From assembly GCF_900156345.1 (NCBI RefSeq), contig NZ_FTPP01000001.1:1178001-1242000 (forward strand): DNA of 64,000 bases, read 5' to 3'. This stretch comes from Pontibacter indicus (GTDB lineage: Bacteria; Bacteroidota; Bacteroidia; Cytophagales; Hymenobacteraceae). The notes below the pieces were generated by a model. It made no database searches and was not told the DNA's origin. It worked only from the letters and a program-made list of their open reading frames with translations. A program made the translations under genes and the position numbers. The first letter of the stretch is position 1. Each line of letters starts with the position of its first letter. Shown piece after piece: positions 1 to 8,136 of the stretch.

Positions 1-21
1 TAAAAGTATTAAATTTAGGCG

Positions 22-1161
22 ATGTCTGAAAAGAGAATCCTGCTGGCTTCACTGCTAAAGCCCATAACCGACACCCGGCTCTACGAAAAGCTGGGCATCT
101 CGCTTAGCAAAATTCCCGGTGCCAGCATTCACATAGCAGGCTACGAAGCGCCTATACCTTCGGGGGCACCGGCTAGCGTGCACTTCCACCCGATCTTCCG
201 ATTCCAAAGGCTCAGCCTTGGTCGACTGTTTGCTCAGCGCGACTACTTCCGCTTACTCCAACGTATCAGGCCTCAACTGGTGATTGTCAGCACACACGAA
301 CTGCTCTTGCCCACACTGCTATACCAAACCAGGTATAGCGGCGTGCGGATCGTGTATGATATACAAGAAAACTATAGTCTGAACTTACGAGCGCAGCATA
401 ATTATAGCCGGCCTTTAAAGCATTTGCTAGCAGCTACAGTGCGTGGCATCGAAAGATTATCGGCTGGCAGCATCGATCATTTTTTACTGGCTGAGCGCAG
501 CTATGCGGACGAGATTCCCTTTTTGGGGGGCCGCTATACCTTCGTGGAGAACAAGTACAAAGCAAACCAACAGCAATCCTTCATCTCAATACCTGTTCAC
601 CTGCCTGCAACCGACCCGCTGCGCCTACTTTACAGCGGCACCATAGCGGAGGAGTACGGTGTTTGGGAGGCAATTGAACTGGCCAAACAGCTGCAGACTG
701 TGAGACCCGACACAAAACTGACCATCATCGGCTACTGCGCCAATAGCCATACCTTAACTCAACTACGAAAGATTTGTGAGCCGCTCCCCTTCGTAGATTT
801 GATAGGAGGCGGCAAACTGGTTCCACATCAAAGCATTTTGCAGCAAATACAAGAGAGCCACATTGGCCTGCTACCCTACCGGCCCAATGCCAGCACCTTC
901 CGCTGTATCCCCACCAAACTCTACGAATACATGGCCCACGCGCTGCCGATCCTGATCCAGGAAAACCCTTTGTGGCAAGGTATAGTAGAGGGAAACGATG
1001 CCGGTCGATCCATCAACTTCAGCCAACTAAACACAGCGGCACTTTACGAAGATCTGAGCACCAGCAGCTTCTACAATGAAGGTATACCTGAGTCCATTTA
1101 CTGGGAAAGCGAGGAGGAGGAATTACTAAAAGCGATCATGTCCCTACTGGCACAGGTATAG
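22..1161 (+). CDS. Glycosyltransferase, GT-B fold (GT4-like)
   Basis: This 379-residue protein looks like a retaining GT-B glycosyltransferase that would transfer a sugar from a nucleotide donor during cell-surface glycan assembly. The C-terminal half carries a donor-site segment (PTKLYEYMAHALPIL, about residues 304-318) typical of GT4-like enzymes, and a strand resembling the start of the second Rossmann domain (LLYSGTIAEEYG) lies near residue 203. There is no signal peptide or obvious membrane segment, so it is probably cytosolic and membrane-associated. The first ATG after the window edge is used. The next gene, fabH, has its own promoter, so this gene probably ends an operon that begins upstream of the window. 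Acceptor and donor cannot be assigned. Confidence 0.8.
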   Translation: MSEKRILLASLLKPITDTRLYEKLGISLSKIPGASIHIAGYEAPIPSGAPASVHFHPIFRFQRLSLGRLFAQRDYFRLLQRIRPQLVIVSTHELLLPTLLYQTRYSGVRIVYDIQENYSLNLRAQHNYSRPLKHLLAATVRGIERLSAGSIDHFLLAERSYADEIPFLGGRYTFVENKYKANQQQSFISIPVHLPATDPLRLLYSGTIAEEYGVWEAIELAKQLQTVRPDTKLTIIGYCANSHTLTQLRKICEPLPFVDLIGGGKLVPHQSILQQIQESHIGLLPYRPNASTFRCIPTKLYEYMAHALPILIQENPLWQGIVEGNDAGRSINFSQLNTAALYEDLSTSSFYNEGIPESIYWESEEEELLKAIMSLLAQV

Positions 1162-1210
1162 ACTGCATAAAAAATATTTTTTAGACGAATCTAAATTTAA
1201 ACGAAATCAG

Positions 1211-1218
1211 TATATTTG
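1211..1218 (+). promoter_or_regulatory. Bacteroidota -7 promoter element of fabH
   Basis: TATATTTG matches the TAnnTTTG -7 consensus of the Bacteroidota housekeeping sigma factor exactly. It lies 19 nt upstream of the fabH ATG in an AT-rich gap. A clear TTTG -33 box is not visible. Confidence 0.6.
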
Positions 1219-1237
1219 TAAAGCTAAACATTATATT

Positions 1238-2236
1238 ATGCGAAACTCAAAGATAGCTGGCGTTGGCCATTACGTGCCTGAAAAGGTTGTGACCAATTTT
1301 GACCTCGAGAAAGTCATGGAGACTTCAGACGAATGGATCCGCGAACGAACAGGTATACAGGAACGTCGCTACTTCCAGGAAGGTGTAGATACGACGTCCA
1401 ACATGGGTGCCAAGGCCTCCATGAAGGCGCTGGAAATGGCGGGTCTAAAGCCGGAGGACGTGGACATGATCGTGTTTGCCACCCTCAGCCCTGACTATGT
1501 GTTTCCGGGCTCCGGTGTGCTGATGCAGCGTGAGATGGGCCTGAAAGAGATTCCGGCGCTTGACGTGCGAAACCAGTGCTCCGGCTTTGTATATGCGCTT
1601 TCGGTGGCCGATCAGTTCATCAAAACCGGTATGTACAACAACATCCTGGTGGTTGGTTCCGAAATTCACTCCAATGGCCTTGACTTCTCCACCCGTGGAC
1701 GCAACGTGTCTGTAATCTTCGGCGATGGCGCCGGGGCAGTGGTGCTCACCCCTGCTGAGAAGGAAGGACAAGGTATACTGTCCACACACCTGCATGCCGA
1801 CGGTGAGTTTGCTGAGGAGTTGGCTGTGATCGATCCGGGTAGCACCAAAAAGGACCGCCTGACACACGAAATGATCGATGAAGGCACCGTTTACCCTTAC
1901 ATGAACGGCAATCAAGTATTCAAACACGCCGTGACACGTTTCCCAGAAGTGATTGAAGAAGCACTTAACAAAAATGGCTATAAAGCATCTGATGTTGACA
2001 TGCTTATACCGCACCAGGCTAACCTGCGCATCACCTCATACATTCAGCAGAAAATGGGCTTGCCAGACGAAAAGGTGATGAGCAACATCCACAAGTATGG
2101 CAACACGACAGCTGCCTCCGTACCAATTGCCCTGAGCGAAGCCGTGCAGGAAGGCCGCATCAAAGAAGGTGACCTGGTATGTATGGCAGCTTTCGGCTCA
2201 GGCTTTACCTGGGCCTCCGCGCTGATCAGATGGTAA
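1238..2236 (+). CDS. fabH: 3-oxoacyl-ACP synthase III (KAS III)
   Basis: FabH condenses acetyl-CoA (or a branched acyl-CoA primer) with malonyl-ACP to start type II fatty acid synthesis in the cytosol. The 332-residue length is normal. The Cys-His-Asn triad is intact: C114 in RNQCSGF, H259 in PHQAN and N289 in the GNTTAASVP segment. It has its own -7 promoter box and stands apart from other fatty-acid genes, so it could be one of several KAS III paralogues, including one serving a secondary pathway. The full triad and canonical context motifs favour true FabH chemistry. A long inverted repeat occupies the gap to the next gene. Confidence 0.9.
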   Translation: MRNSKIAGVGHYVPEKVVTNFDLEKVMETSDEWIRERTGIQERRYFQEGVDTTSNMGAKASMKALEMAGLKPEDVDMIVFATLSPDYVFPGSGVLMQREMGLKEIPALDVRNQCSGFVYALSVADQFIKTGMYNNILVVGSEIHSNGLDFSTRGRNVSVIFGDGAGAVVLTPAEKEGQGILSTHLHADGEFAEELAVIDPGSTKKDRLTHEMIDEGTVYPYMNGNQVFKHAVTRFPEVIEEALNKNGYKASDVDMLIPHQANLRITSYIQQKMGLPDEKVMSNIHKYGNTTAASVPIALSEAVQEGRIKEGDLVCMAAFGSGFTWASALIRW

Positions 2237-2250
2237 TTTTATATGGAGTG

Positions 2251-2386
2251 ATTGAGTGCGTTAGCGAATGAGTGATTAGTAGATGAGCTGTACCTCATTT
2301 GTGAATTATCAATTATGAATCTCAACAATTTAACAATCCACTCATTTACCAACCCGCTCAATCACTCATTCGCTCACTCACTCAAT
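2251..2386. repeat. Stop/start-flanking inverted repeat, locus 1
   Basis: Arms at 2251-2277 and 2360-2386 are reverse complements at 25 of 27 positions. They are built from near-repeats of GAGTGA/GAATGAGTG. The left arm begins about 14 nt after the fabH stop and the right arm ends 7 nt before the GTG start of the regulator gene. The intervening 82 nt are unremarkable. Five other gaps in this window share the same architecture with different sequences. Confidence 0.8.
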
Positions 2387-2393
2387 TAAAAAA

Positions 2394-3050
2394 GTGCACA
2401 GTTTTACTGAAGAGAATTACATCAAGGCGATTTACAAGCTTTCTGAGGGGGGCACCCGTGAGGTGAACACCAATGCCATTGCCGAAGCACTGGACACCAA
2501 GGCGGCTTCTGTGACCGACATGCTGCGCAAACTGGGCGCCAAAGGTATAGCCGACTACGTCAAGTACCGGGGCGTTACGCTAACGGAGACTGGTGAGCGG
2601 GTAGCCCTGCAGATCATCCGGAAACACAGGCTGTGGGAAGTATTTCTGGTCGAGAAGCTCAAGTTTAATTGGGACGAGGTGCATGACGTGGCGGAGGAAC
2701 TAGAACACATCAACTCCGATCTACTGATCCGGCGGCTCGACGAGTTTCTGGGCTATCCGAAGTTCGACCCCCACGGCGATCCGATCCCTTCGGAAGATGG
2801 CAAGATGAATACCAAACAACAGCGTCTGTTGGCAGAGCTGGAAGTAAACGGTTCCGGCACAGTAGTCGGCGTCAACGACTCGCAGCCGCTCTTCCTGCAG
2901 TACCTCGATAAAATGGGGATATTCCTGGGAGCCAAGATTAAAGTAATAGACAAAATACCCTACGACAACTCTCTAGAGATCAACCTGGAAAACAAAAAAA
3001 ATCTGGTGGTATCTGGGGAGGTTGCGCGTAATATTTTCCTGTCTGCCTAG
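2394..3050 (+). CDS. DtxR/MntR-family metal-dependent regulator
   Basis: This 218-residue protein has the three-part DtxR plan: an N-terminal winged helix (about 1-70), a dimerisation and metal-binding domain with the KHRLWEVFL and VHDVAEELEH motifs (about 78-140), and a C-terminal SH3/FeoA-like domain (about 145-218). It should repress metal-uptake genes when Mn(II) or Fe(II) is bound. The start is GTG; no closer ATG fits the family N-terminus (HSFTEENYIKAIY). It is separated by one base from the metal-binding lipoprotein gene and leads a tro/mnt-like transport operon that it probably autoregulates. Whether it senses manganese or iron cannot be read from the sequence. Confidence 0.88.
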   Translation: MHSFTEENYIKAIYKLSEGGTREVNTNAIAEALDTKAASVTDMLRKLGAKGIADYVKYRGVTLTETGERVALQIIRKHRLWEVFLVEKLKFNWDEVHDVAEELEHINSDLLIRRLDEFLGYPKFDPHGDPIPSEDGKMNTKQQRLLAELEVNGSGTVVGVNDSQPLFLQYLDKMGIFLGAKIKVIDKIPYDNSLEINLENKKNLVVSGEVARNIFLSA

Positions 3051-3051
3051 T

Positions 3052-3984
3052 ATGAAAGTAGTTGTTTTTTTTCTGGGCTTTATGTTCACGCTGTTGCTCG
3101 GCACCGCCTGTACCCAGGTTGACAGCCGGGGCGAAATACCTGCCGGGAAGCGAATGCGCATCGTCACCACAACAGGTATGCTAAAGGATGCCGTTGCGCA
3201 CATAGTAGGCAATGCCGCCGATGTGGAGGCAATTATGGGATCCGGCGTGGATCCGCATCTTTACAAAGCGACGCAGGGCGACCTGAACAAACTGACGGAA
3301 GCGGATGTGATCATTTATAATGGGCTGCACCTGGAGGGGAAAATGGGCGAAGTGCTGGAAAAGCTGAGCCGTTACAAAACGGTGGTGCCTGCTACAGCGG
3401 GTATACCTGAAACGGACCTGCTCCAGTCGGCCGATTACTCCGACAGCCACGACCCGCATGTGTGGTTTGACGTTTCTCTTTGGATGAAGGTCGTCATTTA
3501 CGTGAGCAGCGAACTGCAGAAAAAAGACCCGCAGCATACGGCCCTGTACCAGGAGCAAACCGCCGCCTACTTGCGCGAGCTCTCAGCCCTACACAACGAT
3601 ACCAAAGCCGCCATTGCCTCCATACCGGAGCAGCAACGCATTCTGATCACGGCGCACGATGCATTCGGTTATTACGGTAACGCTTACGGCATCGAGGTAC
3701 GTGGTCTGCAGGGCATCTCTACCCTATCGGAGTTTGGTTTACAGGATGTTTCTTCGCTCGTCAAATTCATTGTCGCAAACAAGATCAAGGCCGTTTTTGT
3801 TGAGTCATCTGTTTCGCCAAAGGCCATTGAAGCAGTAGTACAAGGATGCCGGAAACGCGGTCATACCATCGAGATAGGCGGCACGCTTTTCTCTGATGCC
3901 ATGGGAGAAGTGGGTACCCCCGAAGGCACTTATACCGGCATGGTCAGGTATAACACAAACACGATTGTAACTTCTTTAAAATAA
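3052..3984 (+). CDS. TroA/ZnuA-type metal-binding lipoprotein of ABC importer
   Basis: This is a cluster A-I solute-binding protein that captures Mn(II), Zn(II) or Fe(II) outside the inner membrane and hands it to the permeases encoded downstream. The ATG at 3052, rather than an in-frame upstream start, gives a clean hydrophobic signal ending at C20 (LLGTAC), a somewhat atypical lipobox. Likely ligands are H69 (GVDPHLYK), H136 (HDPHVWFD), H202 (TAHDAFGYY) and D282 (LFSDAMG), the three-His plus Asp set of TroA. There is no His-rich loop of the kind common in dedicated zinc ZnuA proteins. Its gene follows the regulator after one base and precedes the ATPase by 12 nt. Confidence 0.88.
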   Translation: MKVVVFFLGFMFTLLLGTACTQVDSRGEIPAGKRMRIVTTTGMLKDAVAHIVGNAADVEAIMGSGVDPHLYKATQGDLNKLTEADVIIYNGLHLEGKMGEVLEKLSRYKTVVPATAGIPETDLLQSADYSDSHDPHVWFDVSLWMKVVIYVSSELQKKDPQHTALYQEQTAAYLRELSALHNDTKAAIASIPEQQRILITAHDAFGYYGNAYGIEVRGLQGISTLSEFGLQDVSSLVKFIVANKIKAVFVESSVSPKAIEAVVQGCRKRGHTIEIGGTLFSDAMGEVGTPEGTYTGMVRYNTNTIVTSLK

Positions 3985-3996
3985 GAAGACTAACAT

Positions 3997-4788
3997 ATGA
4001 TACTTCAAGTAGAAAATCCGGTAGTAGAAGTACACGACCTGACGGTGAGTTACGACCGCAAGCCCGTGTTGTGGGGCATCGACCTGACGCTGCCTGCCGG
4101 TGCGCTGGTGGGTGTGATCGGTCCGAACGGCGCAGGAAAGTCTACCCTGATTAAGGCGATGATGAACCTGCTACCAGTAAGTAGCGGCTACGTGCGCATC
4201 TTCGACCAACCGCTCAAGCAGGTATACAGCCGCATCAGCTATGTGCCCCAGCGCGAGTCGGTGGACTGGGATTTTCCGGCTTCGGTGTTTGATGTGGTGC
4301 TGATGGGCAGGTATGGCCAGTTGGGTTTGTTCAAACGCCCGCGCAAAGCCGACAAGGACGCCGCCATGGAAGCCCTCGAAAAAGTAGGCATGCAAAGCTA
4401 CGCTAACCGACAGATCTCGCAGCTTTCCGGCGGACAGCAGCAGCGCGTTTTCCTGGCCCGGGCACTGGCCCAGAATGCCGATGTCTATTTCATGGACGAG
4501 CCCTTCGCCGGTGTCGACATCGCCACCGAAACCGCCATCATCCAGCTGCTTCGACTGATGCGCGACCAGGGCAAAACCGTGATCGTGGTACACCACGACC
4601 TGCAGTCCGCCTCCGAGTACTTCGACTGGGTGGTGCTACTCAACATGCGCCTGGTGGCCTCCGGACCAACCGACCAGGTACTGAACCAGGAGCTTTTGGA
4701 ACAAACCTACGGCGGCAAGCTCACCCTGCTCAGCAAAGTGGGCGACCTGCTGAGGAAACAAGAGTTTCCGGCGAGGGAGAAGAGTTGA
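3997..4788 (+). CDS. Metal ABC transporter ATP-binding protein
   Basis: This 263-residue cytosolic ATPase would power metal import with the two permeases downstream. It shows Walker A (GPNGAGKST, about residues 41-49), the ABC signature LSGGQQQR and Walker B (VYFMDEPF), followed by the switch His in VVHHDL. Length and motifs match the TroB/MntB/ZnuC group. It is co-transcribed with the binding protein just upstream. The 226-nt gap to the first permease contains a long inverted repeat and a fragment of a dispersed repeat. Confidence 0.9.
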   Translation: MILQVENPVVEVHDLTVSYDRKPVLWGIDLTLPAGALVGVIGPNGAGKSTLIKAMMNLLPVSSGYVRIFDQPLKQVYSRISYVPQRESVDWDFPASVFDVVLMGRYGQLGLFKRPRKADKDAAMEALEKVGMQSYANRQISQLSGGQQQRVFLARALAQNADVYFMDEPFAGVDIATETAIIQLLRLMRDQGKTVIVVHHDLQSASEYFDWVVLLNMRLVASGPTDQVLNQELLEQTYGGKLTLLSKVGDLLRKQEFPAREKS

Positions 4789-4790
4789 AT

Positions 4791-5005
4791 TGTTAAATTG
4801 TTGAAGGTTAAATTGTTTAGTGCACGATTAAACCACCCCTGCCTCTCCAAGGAGGGGATTTCCGGGGATACCTATTTGTCGGTATAAGTTTCGTATTGAA
4901 GGCTATATTACCTAAAGCAACATCACTATATACAACAATTAACTATTTAACCATCAATAATTTAACCACCAACCTACTAACAATTTAGCCATCAGCAATT
5001 TAACC
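4791..5005. repeat. Stop/start-flanking inverted repeat, locus 2
   Basis: Arms at 4791-4817 and 4979-5005 match as reverse complements at 23 of 27 positions. Both are made of the iterated word TTAAATTGTT and its complement. The left arm starts 2 nt after the ATPase stop and the right arm ends 9 nt before the permease start. More single-arm copies of the AATTTAACCA word lie at about 4935-4985. A fragment of the dispersed repeat is nested between the arms. Confidence 0.75.
4820..4890. repeat. Fragment of dispersed intergenic repeat (copy 3, partial)
   Basis: The segment starts GTGCACGATTA and continues through a CCCCTGCC...GGAGGGGATT stretch and GGTATAAGTT, matching in order the left end of the repeats at 28734 and 53379. 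Only the first ~70 nt are recognisable. Confidence 0.55.
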
Positions 5006-5014
5006 ATCTAAAAG

Positions 5015-6298
5015 ATGCAGGACTTCATAGAGTTTTTCTCGTTTACGGATGCCAACATACGGTACGTGACGTTGGGCTCGGTGCTGCTGGCTGCCAGTTC
5101 GGCGGTAGTGGGCTGCTTTACGCTGCTGCGCAAGCGGGCGCTGGTCGGCGATGCAGTCGCTCATTCCGTGTTGCCGGGTGTCTGTCTGGCTTTCATGCTA
5201 TCAGGCACAAAAAACCCTTTTATTCTGTTGATTGGAGCCTTTGTAACGGGTTGGCTATCACTGTTGGTGATCGATTACATCACGTCCCGTTCCCGCGTCA
5301 AAGAAGATACGGCCATCGGGTTGGTGCTTTCCGTGTTTTTCGGTATCGGTATTCTGATGCTCACCGCTATCCAGCAGACTGGTAATGCCGCCCAGAGCGG
5401 CCTCGACAAATTTCTGTTCGGCAGTGCAGCTTCGTTGATCGGAGAAGATCTGATCGCTTTTGGCGTGGTGGCCGTGTTGCTTCTCGTGGCTGTGGTGGTG
5501 TTTTACAAAGAACTCACGTTGCTCTGTTTTGATCAGGCCTATGCCCGCACCATTGGCTTTCCGGTGCGTGGACTCGAGTTATTACTGACTACCCTCACGG
5601 TTTTTGCCGTCGTGGTAGGTATACAGGCGGTGGGCGTTGTGCTGATGGCGGCCATGCTCATCACACCGGCTGCGGCGGCTCGCTTCTGGACCGAAAACTT
5701 GAAGGTGATGTTAGTGCTTGCTGCCTTGATTGGTGCTTTTTCAGGTATAGCAGGCGCCTTCGTTTCCTACACCGCCCCTTCCATGCCAACCGGTCCCTGG
5801 ATTGTACTGATCGTGTCGATGATCGCAATTTTGTCTTTTGCCCTGGCGCCTGGTCGTGGTTGGGTGGCCCGCATCATGCGACAACGACGTAACAAAACAC
5901 GCATTCTGGAAGAAAACCTGCTTAAGTTGCTTTACCAGTTAGGCGAACTCCGACAGGACTACGGTAGCGCCCGCAGTCTGGAGGAATTACTTGAACGGCG
6001 CAACATTCCCAAAAAGGAAGCGCTAACTGGGTTGCGAAAGCTCAGACGGCAAGGTTACCTTCAAAAAGTAGAAAGTCGCTGGCTGCTGACTCCGGAAGGC
6101 GAAAAACGTGGCCGCCGGGTGGTGCGCCTCCATCGTCTATGGGAGCTATACCTGACACAATACCTGAACCTGGCCTCCGACCACGTACACGAAGACGCCG
6201 AAACCATCGAACACATCATCACCCCTGAACTGGAGCAACGATTGATCGAGGAGCTCAACTACCCGGATCTGGACCCACACAGCGCAAGAATACCCTAG
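5015..6298 (+). CDS. Metal ABC permease fused to a DtxR-like module
   Basis: Residues 1 to about 285 form an ABC-3 family metal permease with repeated hydrophobic helices (TroC/MntB/ZnuB type). Residues about 295-427 instead resemble the DNA-binding and dimerisation parts of a DtxR-family repressor: a winged-helix segment (SLEELLERRNIPKKEALTGL) followed by RLHRLWELYL, HVHEDAETIEH and DPHSARIP, which parallel the metal-site motifs of the regulator encoded at 2394-3050. The SH3-like third domain is missing. The fused tail may sense cytosolic metal and gate transport, or act as a membrane-tethered regulator. That role is inference. It is followed by a second, unfused permease. Confidence 0.88.
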   Translation: MQDFIEFFSFTDANIRYVTLGSVLLAASSAVVGCFTLLRKRALVGDAVAHSVLPGVCLAFMLSGTKNPFILLIGAFVTGWLSLLVIDYITSRSRVKEDTAIGLVLSVFFGIGILMLTAIQQTGNAAQSGLDKFLFGSAASLIGEDLIAFGVVAVLLLVAVVVFYKELTLLCFDQAYARTIGFPVRGLELLLTTLTVFAVVVGIQAVGVVLMAAMLITPAAAARFWTENLKVMLVLAALIGAFSGIAGAFVSYTAPSMPTGPWIVLIVSMIAILSFALAPGRGWVARIMRQRRNKTRILEENLLKLLYQLGELRQDYGSARSLEELLERRNIPKKEALTGLRKLRRQGYLQKVESRWLLTPEGEKRGRRVVRLHRLWELYLTQYLNLASDHVHEDAETIEHIITPELEQRLIEELNYPDLDPHSARIP

Positions 6299-6321
6299 GA
6301 AAGTTAGCAAATGAGTGAATG

Positions 6322-6547
6322 AGTGAATTAGTGGATGAGTGATTGGGGAAGGTGAGCATTTGAGATTTAAAGAAGTAATGTTATTAAAAGCGACGAAATT
6401 GAAAGGAAATAGAGTTACACAACTGGGAAAATGATGATTAGTGAGATTTTGCGTGATCTAACCCCATCTTAGATCGTGTCCAGGAATCGCAGGTAGTTTT
6501 AATTCCGAACTTCAACTCAGAAATAATCACTCAATCACTAACTCACT
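6322..6547. repeat. Stop/start-flanking inverted repeat, locus 3
   Basis: Arms at 6322-6344 and 6525-6547 match as reverse complements at 20 of 23 positions. They use the same GAGTGAAT/GAGTGATT words as locus 1. The left arm lies 23 nt after the fused permease stop and the right arm ends 12 nt before the next start codon. Confidence 0.7.
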
Positions 6548-6559
6548 TACTCAAAAAAA

Positions 6560-7438
6560 ATGAACGCATTCTGGATCATATTGACGGGAAGTTTGGTGGC
6601 AACCTGCTGCAGTTTGTTGGGTTGTTTCCTGATACTGCGGCGTATGGCCATGGTAGGTGATGCCATTTCGCATGCGGTGCTTCCAGGCATTGTGATTGCC
6701 TTTATGTTCACCGGTTCGCGCGACACGGTTCCGATGCTGATTGGCGCCGGACTGCTGGGGGTGCTCACCACTTTCCTGATCGAGTTCTTTCACCGTTTCG
6801 CGCGGGTGCAAGCCGACGCGGCCATTGGGGTAACTTTTACCTGGCTCTTTGCCATCGGCATCATCCTTATTTCCGTGTTTGCCGGTCAGGTGGACCTGGA
6901 CCAGGACTGCGTATTGTATGGCGAAATTGCCTACGTGCCGCTCGACCTCATCATAACCGAAGGCGGGCTGAGCCTTGGTCCCCGTACGGTATGGATGCTG
7001 GCGGTGGTGACGCTGCTGATCGGCGCTTTCGTGGTGCTGGGGTATAAGGAGCTTTTCCTGACTACCTTCGATCCAGCTTTTGCAGCAGCCATCGGCATCT
7101 CTACTACACTCTGGTACTACCTACTGATGGGTGCGGTATCACTCACGACGGTGGCTTCCTTCGAGTCAGTGGGGGCTATTCTGGTGGTGGCCTTTCTGGT
7201 TGCGCCCCCAGCCACGGCCTACCTGCTTACCGACGATTTCAAATCCATGCTGGGCTTATCGGTCCTCCTGGGAATCATCGCTTCGTTTGCCGGCTACTAC
7301 CTGGCTGTATGGCTGGATGGATCTATTGCCGGAGCCATCGCAACCGTGACAGGTATAGAGTTTCTGCTGGCATTTCTTTTCTCGCCTACGCACGGCAAAT
7401 TGCGCAGTCAAAAACGCGTGCAAACGATCAGCCATTAA
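6560..7438 (+). CDS. Metal ABC transporter permease (ABC-3 family)
   Basis: This 292-residue protein is a second metal permease with about eight or nine hydrophobic helices and the family segments VGDAISHAVLPG near the N-terminus and DPAFAAAIGIS in the C-terminal half. With the fused permease it would form a heterodimeric channel for the TroA-like importer, as in TroCD pairs. The start ATG follows an A-rich stretch. A short AT-rich gap separates it from the thioredoxin-like gene, so the metal operon probably ends here, although I see no convincing terminator. Confidence 0.88.
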   Translation: MNAFWIILTGSLVATCCSLLGCFLILRRMAMVGDAISHAVLPGIVIAFMFTGSRDTVPMLIGAGLLGVLTTFLIEFFHRFARVQADAAIGVTFTWLFAIGIILISVFAGQVDLDQDCVLYGEIAYVPLDLIITEGGLSLGPRTVWMLAVVTLLIGAFVVLGYKELFLTTFDPAFAAAIGISTTLWYYLLMGAVSLTTVASFESVGAILVVAFLVAPPATAYLLTDDFKSMLGLSVLLGIIASFAGYYLAVWLDGSIAGAIATVTGIEFLLAFLFSPTHGKLRSQKRVQTISH

Positions 7439-7511
7439 ACTGAATAATAAGCTTCTTATTAAATTGTATTGAAAGTGTTTCTTTAAGCGTTTAGATCGAA
7501 AGATACCTGCC

Positions 7512-8057
7512 ATGCCTCAAAAAATAGTCCTGTTTTCTTTGCTTGCACTCGTGCTTATAGCCTCTGGCTATACCTGGCGTAGTGCGGATCCTAAAGAAGC
7601 CGTAACTCAGAAGGTAGGTAAAATCAATTGGATCGGCATAGAGGAAGCTGCTGAAAAGATTAAAAAGCAGCCCCGCAAGGTGGTAATTGACGTGTACACA
7701 GACTGGTGCGGCTGGTGCAAGAGAATGGACAAGTCTACCTTTACAGACCCGGCTGTGGTAGCCTATATCAACAAAAACTACTATGCGGTGAAGCTGGATG
7801 CCGAGGGTAAAACGCCGATCACACTCAATGGCCATACCTATACCTACAAGGAGCAATACAGGGCGCACGAACTGGCCATTGCCCTGCTGCAGGGGCAGAT
7901 GAGTTATCCGACCACCGTATACCTGGATGAGAAGTTCAACATGCTCACACCTGTTCCCGGCTACCTCGATGCACCGACTTTCCACAAGATCCTTACCTAT
8001 TTCGGGGACAATCATCACAAGTCCAAAACCTGGGAAGAGTACGCGAAAAGGAATTAA
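7512..8057 (+). CDS. Thioredoxin-fold protein with WCGWC active site
   Basis: This 181-residue protein has an N-terminal hydrophobic segment (about residues 4-20), probably a signal peptide or anchor, followed by a thioredoxin_7/DUF255-like domain. The redox motif DWCGWCK (C66 and C69) is intact, and the cis-Pro region (MSYPTTVYLDEKF) is visible about 85 residues later. It would act outside the inner membrane as a disulfide reductant or isomerase; the partner is unknown. It precedes mnmE in the same direction, with an inverted repeat filling the gap. Confidence 0.8.
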   Translation: MPQKIVLFSLLALVLIASGYTWRSADPKEAVTQKVGKINWIGIEEAAEKIKKQPRKVVIDVYTDWCGWCKRMDKSTFTDPAVVAYINKNYYAVKLDAEGKTPITLNGHTYTYKEQYRAHELAIALLQGQMSYPTTVYLDEKFNMLTPVPGYLDAPTFHKILTYFGDNHHKSKTWEEYAKRN

Positions 8058-8118
8058 TAATGATTAATGAGTAATTTTACAAAAGCATCGCTAATTAATC
8101 ATTAGTCACTAATCATTA
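8058..8118. repeat. Stop/start-flanking inverted repeat, locus 4
   Basis: Arms at 8058-8075 and 8101-8118 match as reverse complements at 16 of 18 positions, using TAATGATTA words. The left arm starts at the base after the stop codon. The right arm ends 18 nt before the mnmE start. This is the shortest member of the set, with a 25-nt spacer. Confidence 0.65.
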
Positions 8119-8136
8119 TATATTATTCATATTACC

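Noticed and set aside
2251..2386. CRISPR array or tandem repeat array at GAGTGA-word gaps
   Set aside because: The words are irregular and arranged as two opposed arms, not as uniform repeats with unique spacers.
3022..3984. Upstream start for the metal-binding lipoprotein
   Set aside because: It would place about ten residues before the signal peptide and overlap the regulator gene; ATG at 3052 gives a proper signal.
4820..4890. Riboswitch in the metal operon
   Set aside because: The structured-looking segment matches the dispersed repeat and no known metal riboswitch core is visible.
4791..5005. Ordinary intrinsic terminators in the six inverted-repeat gaps
   Set aside because: Spacers between arms are mostly long, there is no T-run after the right arm, and the downstream gene starts within a few bases.
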